This document shows positions 20,109-30,197 of a DNA stretch of 64,000 nucleotides, in pieces. Under the pieces are notes generated by a model, which was not told where the DNA came from, did no database searches, and was given only the letters and a program-made list of their open reading frames with translations. Location: NCBI RefSeq assembly GCF_040712075.1, contig NZ_JBFCVL010000002.1:496001-560000 (forward strand). The letters run 5' to 3'. The position numbers and the translations under genes are program-made. Source of the stretch: Fodinicurvata sp. EGI_FJ10296. Its GTDB lineage: Bacteria > Pseudomonadota > Alphaproteobacteria > DSM-16000 > Inquilinaceae. Numbering within the stretch: position 1 is the first letter of the stretch; the number at the start of each line of letters is the position of its first letter.

Positions 20109-21755
20109 ATGACCGATCCCCTAGATATCCTGCGCGGCGTATTCGGATTCCAGGAATTCCGGGACCAGCAGCGCTCCGTGATCGACCATCTGATCGACGG
20201 GAACGACGCTCTCGTGTTGATGCCGACGGGCGGCGGCAAATCGCTGTGCTATCAGGTCCCTGCCCTCTGCCGCCCGGGCACCGGCATTGTTATCTCGCCC
20301 CTGATCGCCTTGATGGACGACCAGGTCGCGGCCCTGAACCGGTGCGGCGTCAATGCGGCCGCCCTGCATTCGAACGGCGACCCCGACCATCAGCGTGCCG
20401 TGATCGGCGCCGCAATGTCAGGGGAACTGGACCTTCTCTATGTCGCACCGGAGCGACTGGTCGGCACCGGCCTGATCGACCGTCTCGGCCCGGACCGTCT
20501 GTCGCTGGTGGCCATCGACGAAGCCCATTGCGTTTCCGCCTGGGGGCATGATTTCCGGCCCGATTATCTCGAAATCGGACACATCCGCGAACGGTTCAAA
20601 GGCGTTCCCTTTGTCGCGCTGACGGCGACGGCTGACGGCCCGACCCGCGACGATATCGTGCAGCGATTGTCGCTCGGCGATGCCCGGCGATTCGTCTCGG
20701 GCTTCGACAGGCCCAATATCCGGTACCAGGTGGTCCAGCGGCGCTCTGCGTTCTCGCAGCTGTTGTCGTTCATCCGCGACGGCCACAGTGGCGAAAACGG
20801 AATCGTCTATTGCCTGTCCCGCGCCAAGGTCGAGGACACCGCCGACAAGCTCTCTGCCGAGGGCGTGACCGCGCTTGCCTATCACGCGGGGTTGTCGGGA
20901 CCGATGCGCCAATCGCATCAGGACCGGTTTCTGAACGAACCGGGCATCGTGGTCGTCGCCACCGTGGCCTTCGGCATGGGGATCGACAAGCCGGACGTCC
21001 GTTTCGTCGCCCACATCGACCTGCCCCGGAATCTTGAGGCCTATTATCAGGAAACCGGCCGTGCCGGCCGCGACGGGCTGCCCAGCGATGCCTGGATGCT
21101 GTACGGCATGAACGATATCCACCGGCTGCGCGCCTTCTGCGAGCAAAGCGAACAGCCCGAAGACCGCAAGGCCGTCGAGCGCCAGCGCATCGACGCCCTG
21201 CTCGGGTTCTGCGAGGCACCGGGGTGCCGCCGCCAGTATCTGCTTTCCTATTTCGGAGACGAAACCGGACCCTGCGGAAACTGCGACACCTGCGACCGGC
21301 CGGTGTCGATGCGAGACGCCACCATCCTGGCACAAAAGGCGCTTTCGGCAATCTATCGGACCGGCCAGCGTTTCGGCACTGGCCATGTCGTCGACGTTCT
21401 GATGGGCAAGAAGACCGCCATGGTGGTCGAGCGCGGCCATGACCGGCTGAACCTGTTTGGCATTGGCGCGGATACCGCCCGCTCCGAATGGCTGGGCATT
21501 CTCCGGCAACTGGCGGCGCTGGGGTTGATAAGGCCGGGCGAGAACGAGCGCGGGCTCTGTCTGGACGACTCGTGCCGCGCCATATTGCGCGGCGAGCGTC
21601 GCCTGCAATTGCGCTCCGAAGACGATCATACCAACAGGGACACCGGCAGATCCGGCTCCCGCTATCGTTCTGAAACGGGCGGCGCAAAAGCCGGAAAGCC
21701 GGGCGGCCGCCGCCGGACCTTCCGCCGCCGTTCCAGCGCCACGGCCGCGGAATGA
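20109..21755 (+). CDS. recQ: ATP-dependent DNA helicase RecQ (no HRDC domain)
   Basis: 3'-5' helicase for recombination and fork repair. 548 residues. Walker [13 protein letters not shown] (38-49), DEAH box in [20 protein letters not shown], and motif [12 protein letters not shown]. The zinc-binding four cysteines ([18 protein letters not shown]) and a winged helix (~430-510) follow. It stops after the RQC region with a basic Arg/Gly-rich tail; the ~80-residue HRDC domain of E. coli RecQ is missing. Lies between the divergent parvulin gene and secA. Confidence 0.95.
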   Translation: MTDPLDILRGVFGFQEFRDQQRSVIDHLIDGNDALVLMPTGGGKSLCYQVPALCRPGTGIVISPLIALMDDQVAALNRCGVNAAALHSNGDPDHQRAVIGAAMSGELDLLYVAPERLVGTGLIDRLGPDRLSLVAIDEAHCVSAWGHDFRPDYLEIGHIRERFKGVPFVALTATADGPTRDDIVQRLSLGDARRFVSGFDRPNIRYQVVQRRSAFSQLLSFIRDGHSGENGIVYCLSRAKVEDTADKLSAEGVTALAYHAGLSGPMRQSHQDRFLNEPGIVVVATVAFGMGIDKPDVRFVAHIDLPRNLEAYYQETGRAGRDGLPSDAWMLYGMNDIHRLRAFCEQSEQPEDRKAVERQRIDALLGFCEAPGCRRQYLLSYFGDETGPCGNCDTCDRPVSMRDATILAQKALSAIYRTGQRFGTGHVVDVLMGKKTAMVVERGHDRLNLFGIGADTARSEWLGILRQLAALGLIRPGENERGLCLDDSCRAILRGERRLQLRSEDDHTNRDTGRSGSRYRSETGGAKAGKPGGRRRTFRRRSSATAAE

Positions 21756-22271
21756 TCGATAGTGGAAATGATGATTTCTACACCCTGATCGTCCCGGGCG
21801 CATTTCGGCATGAAATGCTGCAATGCAGAACCGGGACCCCGAGCAGCAGCTCTCCCAATTAGAAGCGCGAACCGGGGCCACAGGAGCCCAGTTCGCATTT
21901 GACAGACCGGAAAGTTACTGCGCGAGGCCCCGGGTCTGCAGCGCGTCACTCCCGTGCCGCGCTGCGCCCGGGGCGATCAGGAGGGAGGAGGCGCTGCACG
22001 GACGATCTGTGAATCGCGCAGGTAGCGATCTGAGACTGGACCGACAACATCGAATGGCCGATTGGCACATGGGTGCGTTTGCATTATGGTGCCGCAACCT
22101 TGTCGCGGGTCTTCGCCGTCGACCATATGCGCCACGACAACAGCGCGGCGGCATTCGCCGGTCGGCACAAGGGAACAGCGGCCGCTTCGGCGCGTATTGA
22201 AACGCGGCGGAGGGGCACTTACGTCTGCTAGGCTTTAAGCGGTGATAGCGCCGCAATACTCCGAGGGTTGC
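21756..22271. other. 516-bp gene-free region upstream of secA
   Basis: No convincing reading frame on either strand; the short ones are not conserved-looking. It should hold the secA promoter and leader. A possible -35/-10 pair (TTGGCA, 16 bases, TTATGG) lies near 22065-22092 but is weak. A ~55-base block (21909-21964) resembles one downstream of secA. No RNA family recognised. Confidence 0.4.
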
Positions 22272-25037
22272 ATGTTCGGTGGGATTGTCCATAAATTCTT
22301 CGGCTCCGCCAACGATCGCGTCGTCAAGAGCTTGCAGAAGGATGTCGCGCGCATAAACGCGCTCGAACCATCCATGGAAGCGATGAGCGACGAGGCGCTG
22401 AAGGACCAGACACGGCTCTTCCGGGAGCGTTTGGATAAAGGCGAAACGCTGGACGATCTGCTTCCCGAGGCGTTCGCCACGGCGCGGGAAGCATCGAAGC
22501 GTGCGCTCGGATTGCGTCCGTTCGACGTCCAGCTCGTCGGCGCGATGGTGCTCCATCAGGGCAAGATCTCCGAGATGAAGACGGGCGAGGGCAAGACCCT
22601 CGTCGCCGTGCTGGCCGTCTATCTGAACGCCCTGACGGAAAAAGGCGTCCACGTCATCACGGTGAACGACTATCTGGCCAGCAGGGACAGCGACTGGATG
22701 GGCCGGATCTACGGTTTCCTGGGGCTTTCGACCGGCTGCATCGTCCACGGCCTCAGCGACGAAGAGCGCCGGGCCGCCTATGCGGCCGACGTCACCTATG
22801 GAACCAACAACGAGTTCGGCTTCGATTATCTGCGCGACAACATGAAGTTCCGGCTTGAGGAAATGGTCCAACGGTCGTTCAATTTCGCCATCGTCGACGA
22901 GGTCGACAGCATTCTCATCGACGAAGCCCGGACGCCGCTCATCATATCGGGCCCGGCACAGGACACTTCCAATCTCTATGTCGCAATCGACAAACTGATC
23001 CCGTCCCTGGGCGAAGGCGATTACGAGATCGACGAAAAATCGCGCACGGTGAACCTTACCGAAGAAGGTCAGGAGAACGTCGAACGCCTCGCCGAGGAGG
23101 CCGGCTTGCTCAGTCCCGGCGGTCTTTACGATATCGGCAACGTGAACGTCGTCCACCACGTCAATCAGGCCCTGCGCGCGCACCGGCTGTTCCAGCGCGA
23201 CAAGGATTATGTCGTCAAGGACGACAAGGTCATCATCGTCGACGAATTCACCGGCCGCATGATGGAAGGCCGCCGCTTCTCCGAGGGCCTGCACCAGGCG
23301 CTGGAAGCCAAGGAAGGCGCCCAGATTCAGCGCGAGAATCAGACGCTCGCCTCGGTGACTTTCCAGAACTTCTTCCGCATGTATCCCAAGCTCGCCGGCA
23401 TGACCGGCACCGCCATGACGGAAGCGTCCGAATTCGGCGAAATCTACGGCCTCGAAGTCGTGGAGATTCCGACCAATGTGCCGGTACGGCGCAACGACGA
23501 GGATGACGAGGTCTACCGGACCCTCGACGAGAAGAACAAGGCGATCATCGAGACCATCGCCGATGCCCATCAGCGCGGACAGCCGGTGCTGGTCGGAACG
23601 GTGTCAATCGAGAAGTCCGAGCAACTGGCTGCCGCGCTGCAGAAGCACGAGGTGCCACACAATGTCCTCAATGCCCGCTTCCACGAGCAGGAAGCCTATA
23701 TCATTGCACAGGCGGGCCGGCCCGGCACGGTGACCATCGCGACCAACATGGCCGGGCGCGGTACCGACATTCAGCTCGGCGGCAATCTGGATATGCGCAT
23801 CGCCCAGGAAGCGGCGACCCTGATCGACGAGACGGCCCGCAACGCCAAGACCGAAGAAATCAAGGCCGAGATCGCCGAAGCCCGCCAACAGGTGCTCGAT
23901 GCGGGTGGTCTCTTCGTTGTTGGAACCGAACGCCACGAAAGCCGGCGGATCGACAACCAGCTTCGCGGCCGTGCCGGCCGTCAGGGTGACCCGGGGCGTT
24001 CGCGCTTTTTCCTGTCACTGGAAGACGACCTGATGCGGATTTTCGCATCGGACAAGCTTGACGGCATGCTGCGCCGACTCGGTCTCCAGGAGGGTGAGGC
24101 GATCGTCCACCCCTGGATCAACAAGGCACTGGAAAAGGCGCAGTCCAAGGTCGAAGCCCGCAACTTCGACATCCGCAAGAACCTGCTGAAATTCGACAAC
24201 GTCATGAACGATCAGCGGCGTGTGGTCTATGATCAGCGGCGCGAGATCATGCAGGAGACCGACGCCAAGGCGACCGTGGATGCCATGCGGCACGAGGTCA
24301 TCCAGGACATGGTGCGCAAGGCGATTCCGCCCAACACCTACGCGGAACGCTGGAATATCGAGCAGCTCGGCGAAGACATTCGCCGCGTTCTGGCGCTTGA
24401 TCTGCCGGTGACGGAATGGGCGGCGGAAGAAGGCATCGCCGAAGAGGAAATCGAGGACCGCGTCCGGGAAGCGTCCGACAAGAAAATGGCCGACAAGGAA
24501 GAGGCCTACGGCGCGGAAATCATGCGCATGGCCGAGAAAAGCCTGCTTTTGCAGATTCTCGACCAGACATGGAAAGACCACCTGCTACAGTTGGACTACC
24601 TTCGCCAGGGCATTTCACTGCGCGCCTATGCGCAAAGGGACCCTTTGCGGGAATATCAGACCGAAGCTTTCGAGATGTTCCATGCGATGCTGGCGCAGCT
24701 TCGCGAGTCAGTTACGCGTGTTCTCAGCCATGTCGAACTGCGCGTCGGCAAGCCGGACGATGCCATTCCGCAGCGGCCGCGCCAGCCGATGCAGGAGACC
24801 CGCACCGACCCCGCCATGGCCGGCGGCATTCCGGGACCGGGCGAAGCCGACCAGGCCGCCGCGCGTGCGGCGGGCGCCGCTGGCGCTGGTGCTGCAGCAG
24901 CCGGCGGTTCCGCGTCGGGCGGACAGGCCGCATTCGACGCCGAAGATCCGGCGACATGGGGCAAGGTTGCCCGCAATGCCCCCTGCCCTTGCGGATCGGG
25001 AAAGAAATACAAGCACTGTCACGGGGCAGTCGACTGA
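22272..25037 (+). CDS. secA: preprotein translocase ATPase SecA
   Basis: Motor that pushes unfolded preproteins through SecYEG. 921 residues from [16 protein letters not shown], the conventional opening; an ATG ten codons up is less likely. NBD1 Walker A is in [11 protein letters not shown], with [19 protein letters not shown] after it, and NBD2 [14 protein letters not shown]. Preprotein cross-linking, scaffold and wing regions are intact. After an Ala/Gly-rich linker the C-terminal SEC-C zinc motif [13 protein letters not shown], which binds SecB and ribosomes, is complete. Confidence 0.98.
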   Translation: MFGGIVHKFFGSANDRVVKSLQKDVARINALEPSMEAMSDEALKDQTRLFRERLDKGETLDDLLPEAFATAREASKRALGLRPFDVQLVGAMVLHQGKISEMKTGEGKTLVAVLAVYLNALTEKGVHVITVNDYLASRDSDWMGRIYGFLGLSTGCIVHGLSDEERRAAYAADVTYGTNNEFGFDYLRDNMKFRLEEMVQRSFNFAIVDEVDSILIDEARTPLIISGPAQDTSNLYVAIDKLIPSLGEGDYEIDEKSRTVNLTEEGQENVERLAEEAGLLSPGGLYDIGNVNVVHHVNQALRAHRLFQRDKDYVVKDDKVIIVDEFTGRMMEGRRFSEGLHQALEAKEGAQIQRENQTLASVTFQNFFRMYPKLAGMTGTAMTEASEFGEIYGLEVVEIPTNVPVRRNDEDDEVYRTLDEKNKAIIETIADAHQRGQPVLVGTVSIEKSEQLAAALQKHEVPHNVLNARFHEQEAYIIAQAGRPGTVTIATNMAGRGTDIQLGGNLDMRIAQEAATLIDETARNAKTEEIKAEIAEARQQVLDAGGLFVVGTERHESRRIDNQLRGRAGRQGDPGRSRFFLSLEDDLMRIFASDKLDGMLRRLGLQEGEAIVHPWINKALEKAQSKVEARNFDIRKNLLKFDNVMNDQRRVVYDQRREIMQETDAKATVDAMRHEVIQDMVRKAIPPNTYAERWNIEQLGEDIRRVLALDLPVTEWAAEEGIAEEEIEDRVREASDKKMADKEEAYGAEIMRMAEKSLLLQILDQTWKDHLLQLDYLRQGISLRAYAQRDPLREYQTEAFEMFHAMLAQLRESVTRVLSHVELRVGKPDDAIPQRPRQPMQETRTDPAMAGGIPGPGEADQAAARAAGAAGAGAAAAGGSASGGQAAFDAEDPATWGKVARNAPCPCGSGKKYKHCHGAVD

Positions 25038-25404
25038 CCTCGAAGCACTATCGGCGCCCTTGAATTTCCGACCCCGGATGCGCCGCGGTCGCGCTTCGCG
25101 CGCAGGAAGTTGCCGAGCGCAATCCCGGGCGCGTCACTACGTGCCGCGCTCGGGAATTGGCGAGGGCGGAGACGGCAAGGCGGCTCCCCAATTTCCCTTT
25201 ACCGGACGAGATGCGGCACGGAGTGTCGCTTCGAAGATCCGGGGACAATACTATCAACGTTCACCCGGCTCGCGCGATGCGCCAGCGCATATTGCGGTCG
25301 TATTGCCGAGAATAGCTTGGTATACCATAGCATCCTGAACCGGACCGGCAGGCCATGAACGGCTGAACCGGTTCGACGGCCCACAGCCAAGGGGCATCCG
25401 GGAT
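25038..25404. other. 367-bp gene-free region after secA
   Basis: No supported gene. It contains a block (25104-25151) resembling one upstream of secA, a perfect TGGTATACCA dyad, and presumably the promoter of the AbrB-family permease gene. No clear intrinsic terminator for secA was seen. Confidence 0.4.
25318..25327. promoter_or_regulatory. TGGTATACCA dyad, candidate GntR/FCD-type operator
   Basis: Perfect 10-bp palindrome, 78 bases before the permease ATG. FCD-class GntR repressors typically bind TGGTATACCA-like sites. No such regulator is encoded in the window, so assignment is by motif only. Confidence 0.4.
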
Positions 25405-26478
25405 ATGGATTATCGATACATTGTCCGCATGCTCGGCATATATGTCGGGGCGATCTGCGCGGGCTGGATTACCGCCGCGCTCAACGTGCCGCTGCCATGG
25501 ATGATCGGGCCGATGGTGTTCGCATCGGCGCTCGGCTTGTCGGGCTTTTCCATTCGTGTACCGACGATAACGCGCCCGATCGGTCAGACGGTGGTTGCGG
25601 CGACCGTCGGCCTGTCCTTCACCCCGGTGGCGGTTGCGGCCATTGCCGACTGGATAGTCGCCATGATTGCCGTCGCCGTCCTGACCGTCGTCGCCGGATT
25701 TCTGGTTGCCGCCGTTCTGATGCGGCTGACCCGCATCGACGTGATTTCCGCCAGTTTGGCCACCATCCCGATCGGTCCGGTCGAAACTGCCAATCTGGCC
25801 GTCCGTCACGGCGTTGCGCCGGGGCCCGTCGCCTTCGCGCAAACGTTACGCATCATGCTGCTCGTGCTCCTGGTGCCGCCGGTGATCGTCGCTCTCGACG
25901 GCAGCGTTCAGGACCCGATGGCGACGCTGCGCGATGCCAACGTCGACCTGTTGGGCGGTCTGCTGCTGATAGCAGCCGCCACCGCCGGCGGATGGGTCGC
26001 CAAGCGTCTGAAAGTCTCCAATCCGTTCTTTCTTGGCCCGCTTGCCGGATCGGCATTGGCCGCGGCATTGTCACTTCCCGTTTCGGCGCTGCCTTTTGTC
26101 GTCCTATCGGCTGCACAGATCCTGTTGGGCGTATGGCTCGGCGCCATGTTCGACCGGACCCTTTTTTCGAAATCGAAGAGTTTCGTCCCGGCGGCGTTTC
26201 TGTCGACGTTCCTGCTGATCATAGCCTGCACCGCGATGGCCCTGGGCGTGAGCGCCCTGACCGGCATCAGCTGGACGACAATGGTGCTGGCAACCGCCCC
26301 TGGCAGCGTGACCGAGATGGCGCTGACCGCAAAGATACTGGAGGAAGGCGTCGCCCTGGTAACGGCGTTTCACCTGACCCGCATCTTCATCATCCTGCCC
26401 CTGGCACCATTCATCTTCTCGCTGACTGCCCGGGTGGCAGCGCACTATGGTTGGCTGCCGACGGTCAAGGCACCCTGA
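25405..26478 (+). CDS. AbrB/ammonia-monooxygenase-like membrane protein (PF05145 type)
   Basis: 357 residues, almost wholly hydrophobic with ~10 membrane segments in two related halves: PLPWMIGPMVFASALGL in the first, NPFFLGPLAGSALAAAL in the second. This repeated architecture is that of the AbrB-duplication family, whose names (regulator, ammonia monooxygenase) are historical; it is probably a transporter. E. coli AbrB affects aidB expression, with unknown substrate. A GntR-like operator candidate upstream suggests substrate-controlled expression (inference). Confidence 0.85.
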   Translation: MDYRYIVRMLGIYVGAICAGWITAALNVPLPWMIGPMVFASALGLSGFSIRVPTITRPIGQTVVAATVGLSFTPVAVAAIADWIVAMIAVAVLTVVAGFLVAAVLMRLTRIDVISASLATIPIGPVETANLAVRHGVAPGPVAFAQTLRIMLLVLLVPPVIVALDGSVQDPMATLRDANVDLLGGLLLIAAATAGGWVAKRLKVSNPFFLGPLAGSALAAALSLPVSALPFVVLSAAQILLGVWLGAMFDRTLFSKSKSFVPAAFLSTFLLIIACTAMALGVSALTGISWTTMVLATAPGSVTEMALTAKILEEGVALVTAFHLTRIFIILPLAPFIFSLTARVAAHYGWLPTVKAP

Positions 26479-26500
26479 CGCCGACGGACCGCTGCTCGTC

Positions 26501-27316
26501 CTAAAATGCGTAGCGCAGGGACGTCATCGCGGCGTGGCTGGCGAGATGAGCTTCGGTGGCGTCGATGTCGATGGTCACATCGAATGTTTCCCGAACGACG
26601 TTCAGCGGACCGGGATCGGTCTGAACCCGTCCATAGTCGCTGTACCGGTACGAAACGTCCAGGACGAGCGACTCGGCAAGTCGCACACCCGTGCCGGCCG
26701 TGATCGCCCAGGCCGGATTGGTCCGGCTGCCGCCGGAAGTGCGGGAATACCCGGTATTGGTATGGTCCGGAAAGGAATAGGTCACGTCACCGATGGCATT
26801 TCGTGCAACGCCGAATCCGGCGCCGATGAACGGCTCGAACCGACCGAGATCGGCTTCCAGCATCGGTGCGATGTCCAGATAGCCAAAGACCATTGCACTG
26901 GTCGTGCTGGCGTCTCCGTCCACCGGTTGACGCCCCTGAATTCCCAGAAAATTCGCGTTGCCGCTGAAGGCAAAGCTCGGTCGATGAGCCAGAACCGCTT
27001 CGAGCCGCAGCGTCGGCAACGGCCGGAAACCGATAGCCCCTTCCACGGCAATCGATTGGCCGAAGTCTCCGCGCCCACCGATCGACTGGCCGCCTGGCCC
27101 TTCGACGCAGCCGAAAAGCGCCGGCGGCGAAACGCTGGCGCAATTTCTGTCGGAAAACGTGGCGTCGGTCGACCGTTCCAGTCCGACACCTGCGCGAACA
27201 TAAAAGCCCGGCCCGTCGTCAGCCGCGAAGGCCGCTTCGATACCGGGGCCCGAAAAGGTCAGCGCCATGGCCGGAACTGAAAGCGCCAGCATCGAAAGTG
27301 CCGATCTTCGCACCAT
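26501..27316 (-). CDS. outer-membrane beta-barrel protein
   Basis: 271 residues from an ATG preceded by AAGGGGGGAG; an upstream in-frame start has no such site. A signal peptide (MVRRSALSMLALSVPAMALT to EAAFAAD) is followed by alternating strands (GFYVRAGVGLERS, LRLEAVLAHRPSF, FEPFIGAGFGVARN, AWAITAGTGVRLAE, LVLDVSYRYSDYG) and a terminal Phe (MTSLRYAF), the C-terminal signature recognised by the BAM machine. Resembles the OmpW/Omp25-like 8-strand porin-like group; function unknown. Confidence 0.88.
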   Translation of the reverse strand: MVRRSALSMLALSVPAMALTFSGPGIEAAFAADDGPGFYVRAGVGLERSTDATFSDRNCASVSPPALFGCVEGPGGQSIGGRGDFGQSIAVEGAIGFRPLPTLRLEAVLAHRPSFAFSGNANFLGIQGRQPVDGDASTTSAMVFGYLDIAPMLEADLGRFEPFIGAGFGVARNAIGDVTYSFPDHTNTGYSRTSGGSRTNPAWAITAGTGVRLAESLVLDVSYRYSDYGRVQTDPGPLNVVRETFDVTIDIDATEAHLASHAAMTSLRYAF

Positions 27317-27365
27317 GGCTCCCCCCTTCTGTCGTTGTTCAACCCTTCGTAACGGAATGACCCGA

Positions 27366-28841
27366 TCAGGAAATGTTTCGGCGGTCAAGATCGACACGGA
27401 TGTCGTCGATGAACGCGCGCGCCTTGGCTTTCGGCGCGGATGTCGCCAGACTGACACCGACGAAAATCACGATGGCGACACACAATGCCATGACGGCTGC
27501 GGGCACCCCCAACGGCGATACACCGCCGAACTGCCACCATGTGACCAAAAGCCCGCCGGCGACCATACTTGACAGAGCACCCGCCGCTGTTCCCCGCCGC
27601 CAGAAGAACGCACCGACAATAGCCGGCACCGTGACCAACAGACCGGCCGAGGATGCGACCGACAGCAGTGAAATCAGATCGACTTGCAGCGATGCGAACA
27701 TGGCGGCCAGAGCGACCATGACGACGATCACGATCTTGCCGACCAGCAACTGGCTGGCTTCGCCGCTATTGGCGACGGCATGGCGAAAGACGTCGCGCGA
27801 TACCATCGAGGCCAGCGTCAGCACGATGGAATCGATCGTTGAGACGGCTGCCGCGAGAACACCGATGATCAGGACAAGGGCCAGCCAGGGCGGCAGCGCG
27901 CCGGATGCCAGTATTGACGGCGTGGCCATGTCGGGATTGTCGAGATCCGGTACCAGCAGAAGCGCCGACAGCCCCCAGACGATCGAGATCAGTGTGAATA
28001 CGAAGCCGAAGACGAGAAACCCGATGATCATGGTGCGCATCGCCGCCAGCGATTCGGTCGTAAACAGCCGCTGACTGACCTGAGGATTGGAAATCGAGAA
28101 GAAAAACCACGGCAGGGTCAGGGCGACGAATGTCTCGAACCGGAAGAGCCCCGGCCCGGGCACGGCGAGTTTGGCGCCGTGATCAGCTTCCAGCTGGCCG
28201 ATGAAACTGCCCAGGCCGCCTAGGGAATAGACAACGAAGCCAACGGCCAGAAGCCCGCCGACGACCATGATCAAAGCCTGCAGTGCATCAGTCCAGGCAA
28301 CCGAGCGCAGACCCGCCACCAGCGTCCAGAGCACGGCCAGGCCGGCCCCGATCGCAACGCCCGTGGCAAAGGATATGTCGCCCCCTGTCGTACCGGAAAG
28401 CAGATACCCGATACCCATAAGCTGCACGGCACTGTAGGGCACAAGGAAGAGACAGCTCATCAGGGCCATCACGACGGCAAGCGGCCGGCTTTCATAGCGG
28501 TCACCGATCATCTCCGACGGCGTGATGTAGCCGAATCGCCGGCCGACAAGCCAGAATCGCGGTCCGAAAATCGCCACGAGACTCAACCCGGCAAGGTAAA
28601 TCAATTCGAAGCCCAGCGCCCCGACGCCACCGGTATAGGTAAGTCCTGCCAGGCCCAGCATCATGAAAGCGCTGAAGGTCGTGGCGCTGTAACTCAGCGC
28701 CGAGACGACGCCCCCGAGCGCCCGTCCGCCCAGGTAAAAGGACTCAACGCCCCGGGCTAGATTACGCCGGGCAATGGCCGCGACGACGATGCCGGCGAGA
28801 AGATAGGCAGCAAGCGCCAGCCAGATGACTTCCGCACGCAT
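27366..28841 (-). CDS. sodium:solute symporter (SSS family)
   Basis: 491 residues with ~13 membrane helices in the LeuT-like SSS order. Recognisable blocks are ESFYLGGRALGGVVSALSYS, GFELIYLAGL, the family-typical GLRSVAWTDALQALIMVVGG, and AAAVSTIDSIVLTLASMVSRD with the conserved Ser/Thr that helps build the Na2 site. Substrate cannot be read from sequence; pantothenate, proline and monocarboxylate carriers all share this layout. Four bases after a small membrane-protein gene, hence probably one transcript. Confidence 0.93.
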   Translation of the reverse strand: MRAEVIWLALAAYLLAGIVVAAIARRNLARGVESFYLGGRALGGVVSALSYSATTFSAFMMLGLAGLTYTGGVGALGFELIYLAGLSLVAIFGPRFWLVGRRFGYITPSEMIGDRYESRPLAVVMALMSCLFLVPYSAVQLMGIGYLLSGTTGGDISFATGVAIGAGLAVLWTLVAGLRSVAWTDALQALIMVVGGLLAVGFVVYSLGGLGSFIGQLEADHGAKLAVPGPGLFRFETFVALTLPWFFFSISNPQVSQRLFTTESLAAMRTMIIGFLVFGFVFTLISIVWGLSALLLVPDLDNPDMATPSILASGALPPWLALVLIIGVLAAAVSTIDSIVLTLASMVSRDVFRHAVANSGEASQLLVGKIVIVVMVALAAMFASLQVDLISLLSVASSAGLLVTVPAIVGAFFWRRGTAAGALSSMVAGGLLVTWWQFGGVSPLGVPAAVMALCVAIVIFVGVSLATSAPKAKARAFIDDIRVDLDRRNIS

Positions 28842-28845
28842 TCGC

Positions 28846-29034
28846 TCAGACCCTCCAGCGCGTGGTGGCGTAGATGATCAGTGCCACCGCGCAGCCGCCG
28901 AAAAGGGTCCAGAACAAAAACGCGCCGGCAAGACGCTCGACCGACGACAAAAAGAGATAGGGGACGGCGTAAGCCAGAAGAACGATGGCCGCCAGCGCGA
29001 CGAACCAAGCGAATCGGTTGATATATGCAGCCAT
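28846..29034 (-). CDS. small two-helix membrane protein, probable partner of the symporter
   Basis: 62 residues from an ATG with GGAAGG six bases upstream. Helix one is FAWFVALAAIVLLAYAVPYLFL and helix two is AFLFWTLFGGCAVALIIYA, followed by a TRWRV tail. The gene ends four bases before the sodium:solute symporter start. Paired small proteins (DUF3311/DUF4212-like) accompany several SSS carriers; this fits that pattern by position and topology, not by a motif I can name. Confidence 0.75.
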   Translation of the reverse strand: MAAYINRFAWFVALAAIVLLAYAVPYLFLSSVERLAGAFLFWTLFGGCAVALIIYATTRWRV

Positions 29035-29119
29035 CAGCCCTTCCAAATTGAATTGAATACAGGCGTATTCTTCTGCGTACGCTGTCAAAGGTCAATTCAG
29101 AAAGGGGTAATATAGCCGA

Positions 29120-30076
29120 TCAGGGCAGGCCTTTCTGCCCCATCGCCAGAAATTTTGCCCGGCGCCGCTCGATCAGGGACTCGCCCTCCAGCCCGTCGAC
29201 TTCGGTCAGGCACTCGGAGATCGTGTCGCCAAGGCGAGAGATAGCCTCGTCCGGGAAGCGATGTGCGCCGCCGATCGGCTCAGGCACCAGCCGATCGATC
29301 AAGCCCAACTGGCGCAGATCATTCGCCGTCAGCTTCAGCGCCGCAGACGCCTCGTGGCTCATGGCGCTGGACCGCCAGAGGATCGAAGCGCAGCCTTCCG
29401 GCGAGATGACTGAATAGATCGAGTGTTCCTGCATGATGATTCGGTCGGCGGCGCCAAGGGCGATCGCGCCTCCGGACCCACCCTCGCCAATGATCGTCGC
29501 CACCAGCGGCACACGAATGGAAAGACATTTTTCGATCGAACGGGCGATGGCTTCTGCCTGCCCGCGCTCCTCGGAGGCGACGCCGGGATAGGCCCCCGCC
29601 GTATCGATCAGGGTCAGCACAGGCAACTTGAACCGGTCGGCCATATCCATCAGGCGTATCGCTTTACGATAGCCCTCGGGTTTCGCCATACCGAAATTGT
29701 GCTTTAGCCGGGTATCGGTGTCCGACCCCTTTTCCGTGCCGATAACCACCACCGAGCGACCACGGAACCGCCCCAGTCCGCCAACGACGGCCCGGTCCTC
29801 GGCGAACGACCGGTCGCCGGCCAGCGGCGTGAAATCATCGATCAGAGCGTCGACATAGTCGCCGAAATGGGGCCGGTTCGGGTGCCGCGCCACCTGGACT
29901 TTCTGGGCCGGTGTCAACTTTTCGTAGGTCGAGCGCAAGATGCGATCCAGCTTCGTCTGAAGACGGGTCACTTCTTCCGCGATGTTGAGGTCGCCACCGT
30001 CGGAGATGTGGCGAAGCTCCTCGATCTTGCCTTCGAGTTCCGCAATCGGCTTTTCGAATTCGAGAAACGTCTGCAT
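29120..30076 (-). CDS. accA: acetyl-CoA carboxylase carboxyltransferase subunit alpha
   Basis: Transfers carboxyl from biotin to acetyl-CoA, with AccD, in fatty-acid synthesis. 318 residues from MQTFLEFEKPIAELEGKI, the family's standard opening. The crotonase-like core shows the GMAKPEGYRKAIRLM segment, TLIDTAGAYPGVASEERGQ, IGEGGSGGAIALGAADRI and SVISPEGCASILWR. The helical N-terminal ~80 residues contact AccD. accD is not in the window, as usual when the subunits are encoded apart. Confidence 0.97.
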   Translation of the reverse strand: MQTFLEFEKPIAELEGKIEELRHISDGGDLNIAEEVTRLQTKLDRILRSTYEKLTPAQKVQVARHPNRPHFGDYVDALIDDFTPLAGDRSFAEDRAVVGGLGRFRGRSVVVIGTEKGSDTDTRLKHNFGMAKPEGYRKAIRLMDMADRFKLPVLTLIDTAGAYPGVASEERGQAEAIARSIEKCLSIRVPLVATIIGEGGSGGAIALGAADRIIMQEHSIYSVISPEGCASILWRSSAMSHEASAALKLTANDLRQLGLIDRLVPEPIGGAHRFPDEAISRLGDTISECLTEVDGLEGESLIERRRAKFLAMGQKGLP

Positions 30077-30197
30077 GGATCTTATCAAGCACCTTCGAGG
30101 AAATCTGCCGGTGTCTAGCACAGGCAGAAAACGGGAGACAGCCCATTTACAACGAAACGGGTTGTGGTGACAAACCTTAAACGAGACACTTAGAGGT

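Noticed and set aside
21915..23570. 551-residue open frame on the minus strand across the 5' half of secA
   Set aside because: Shadow of secA: the plus-strand frame gives an unmistakable SecA; the minus frame has no recognisable fold and arises from GC-rich third positions.
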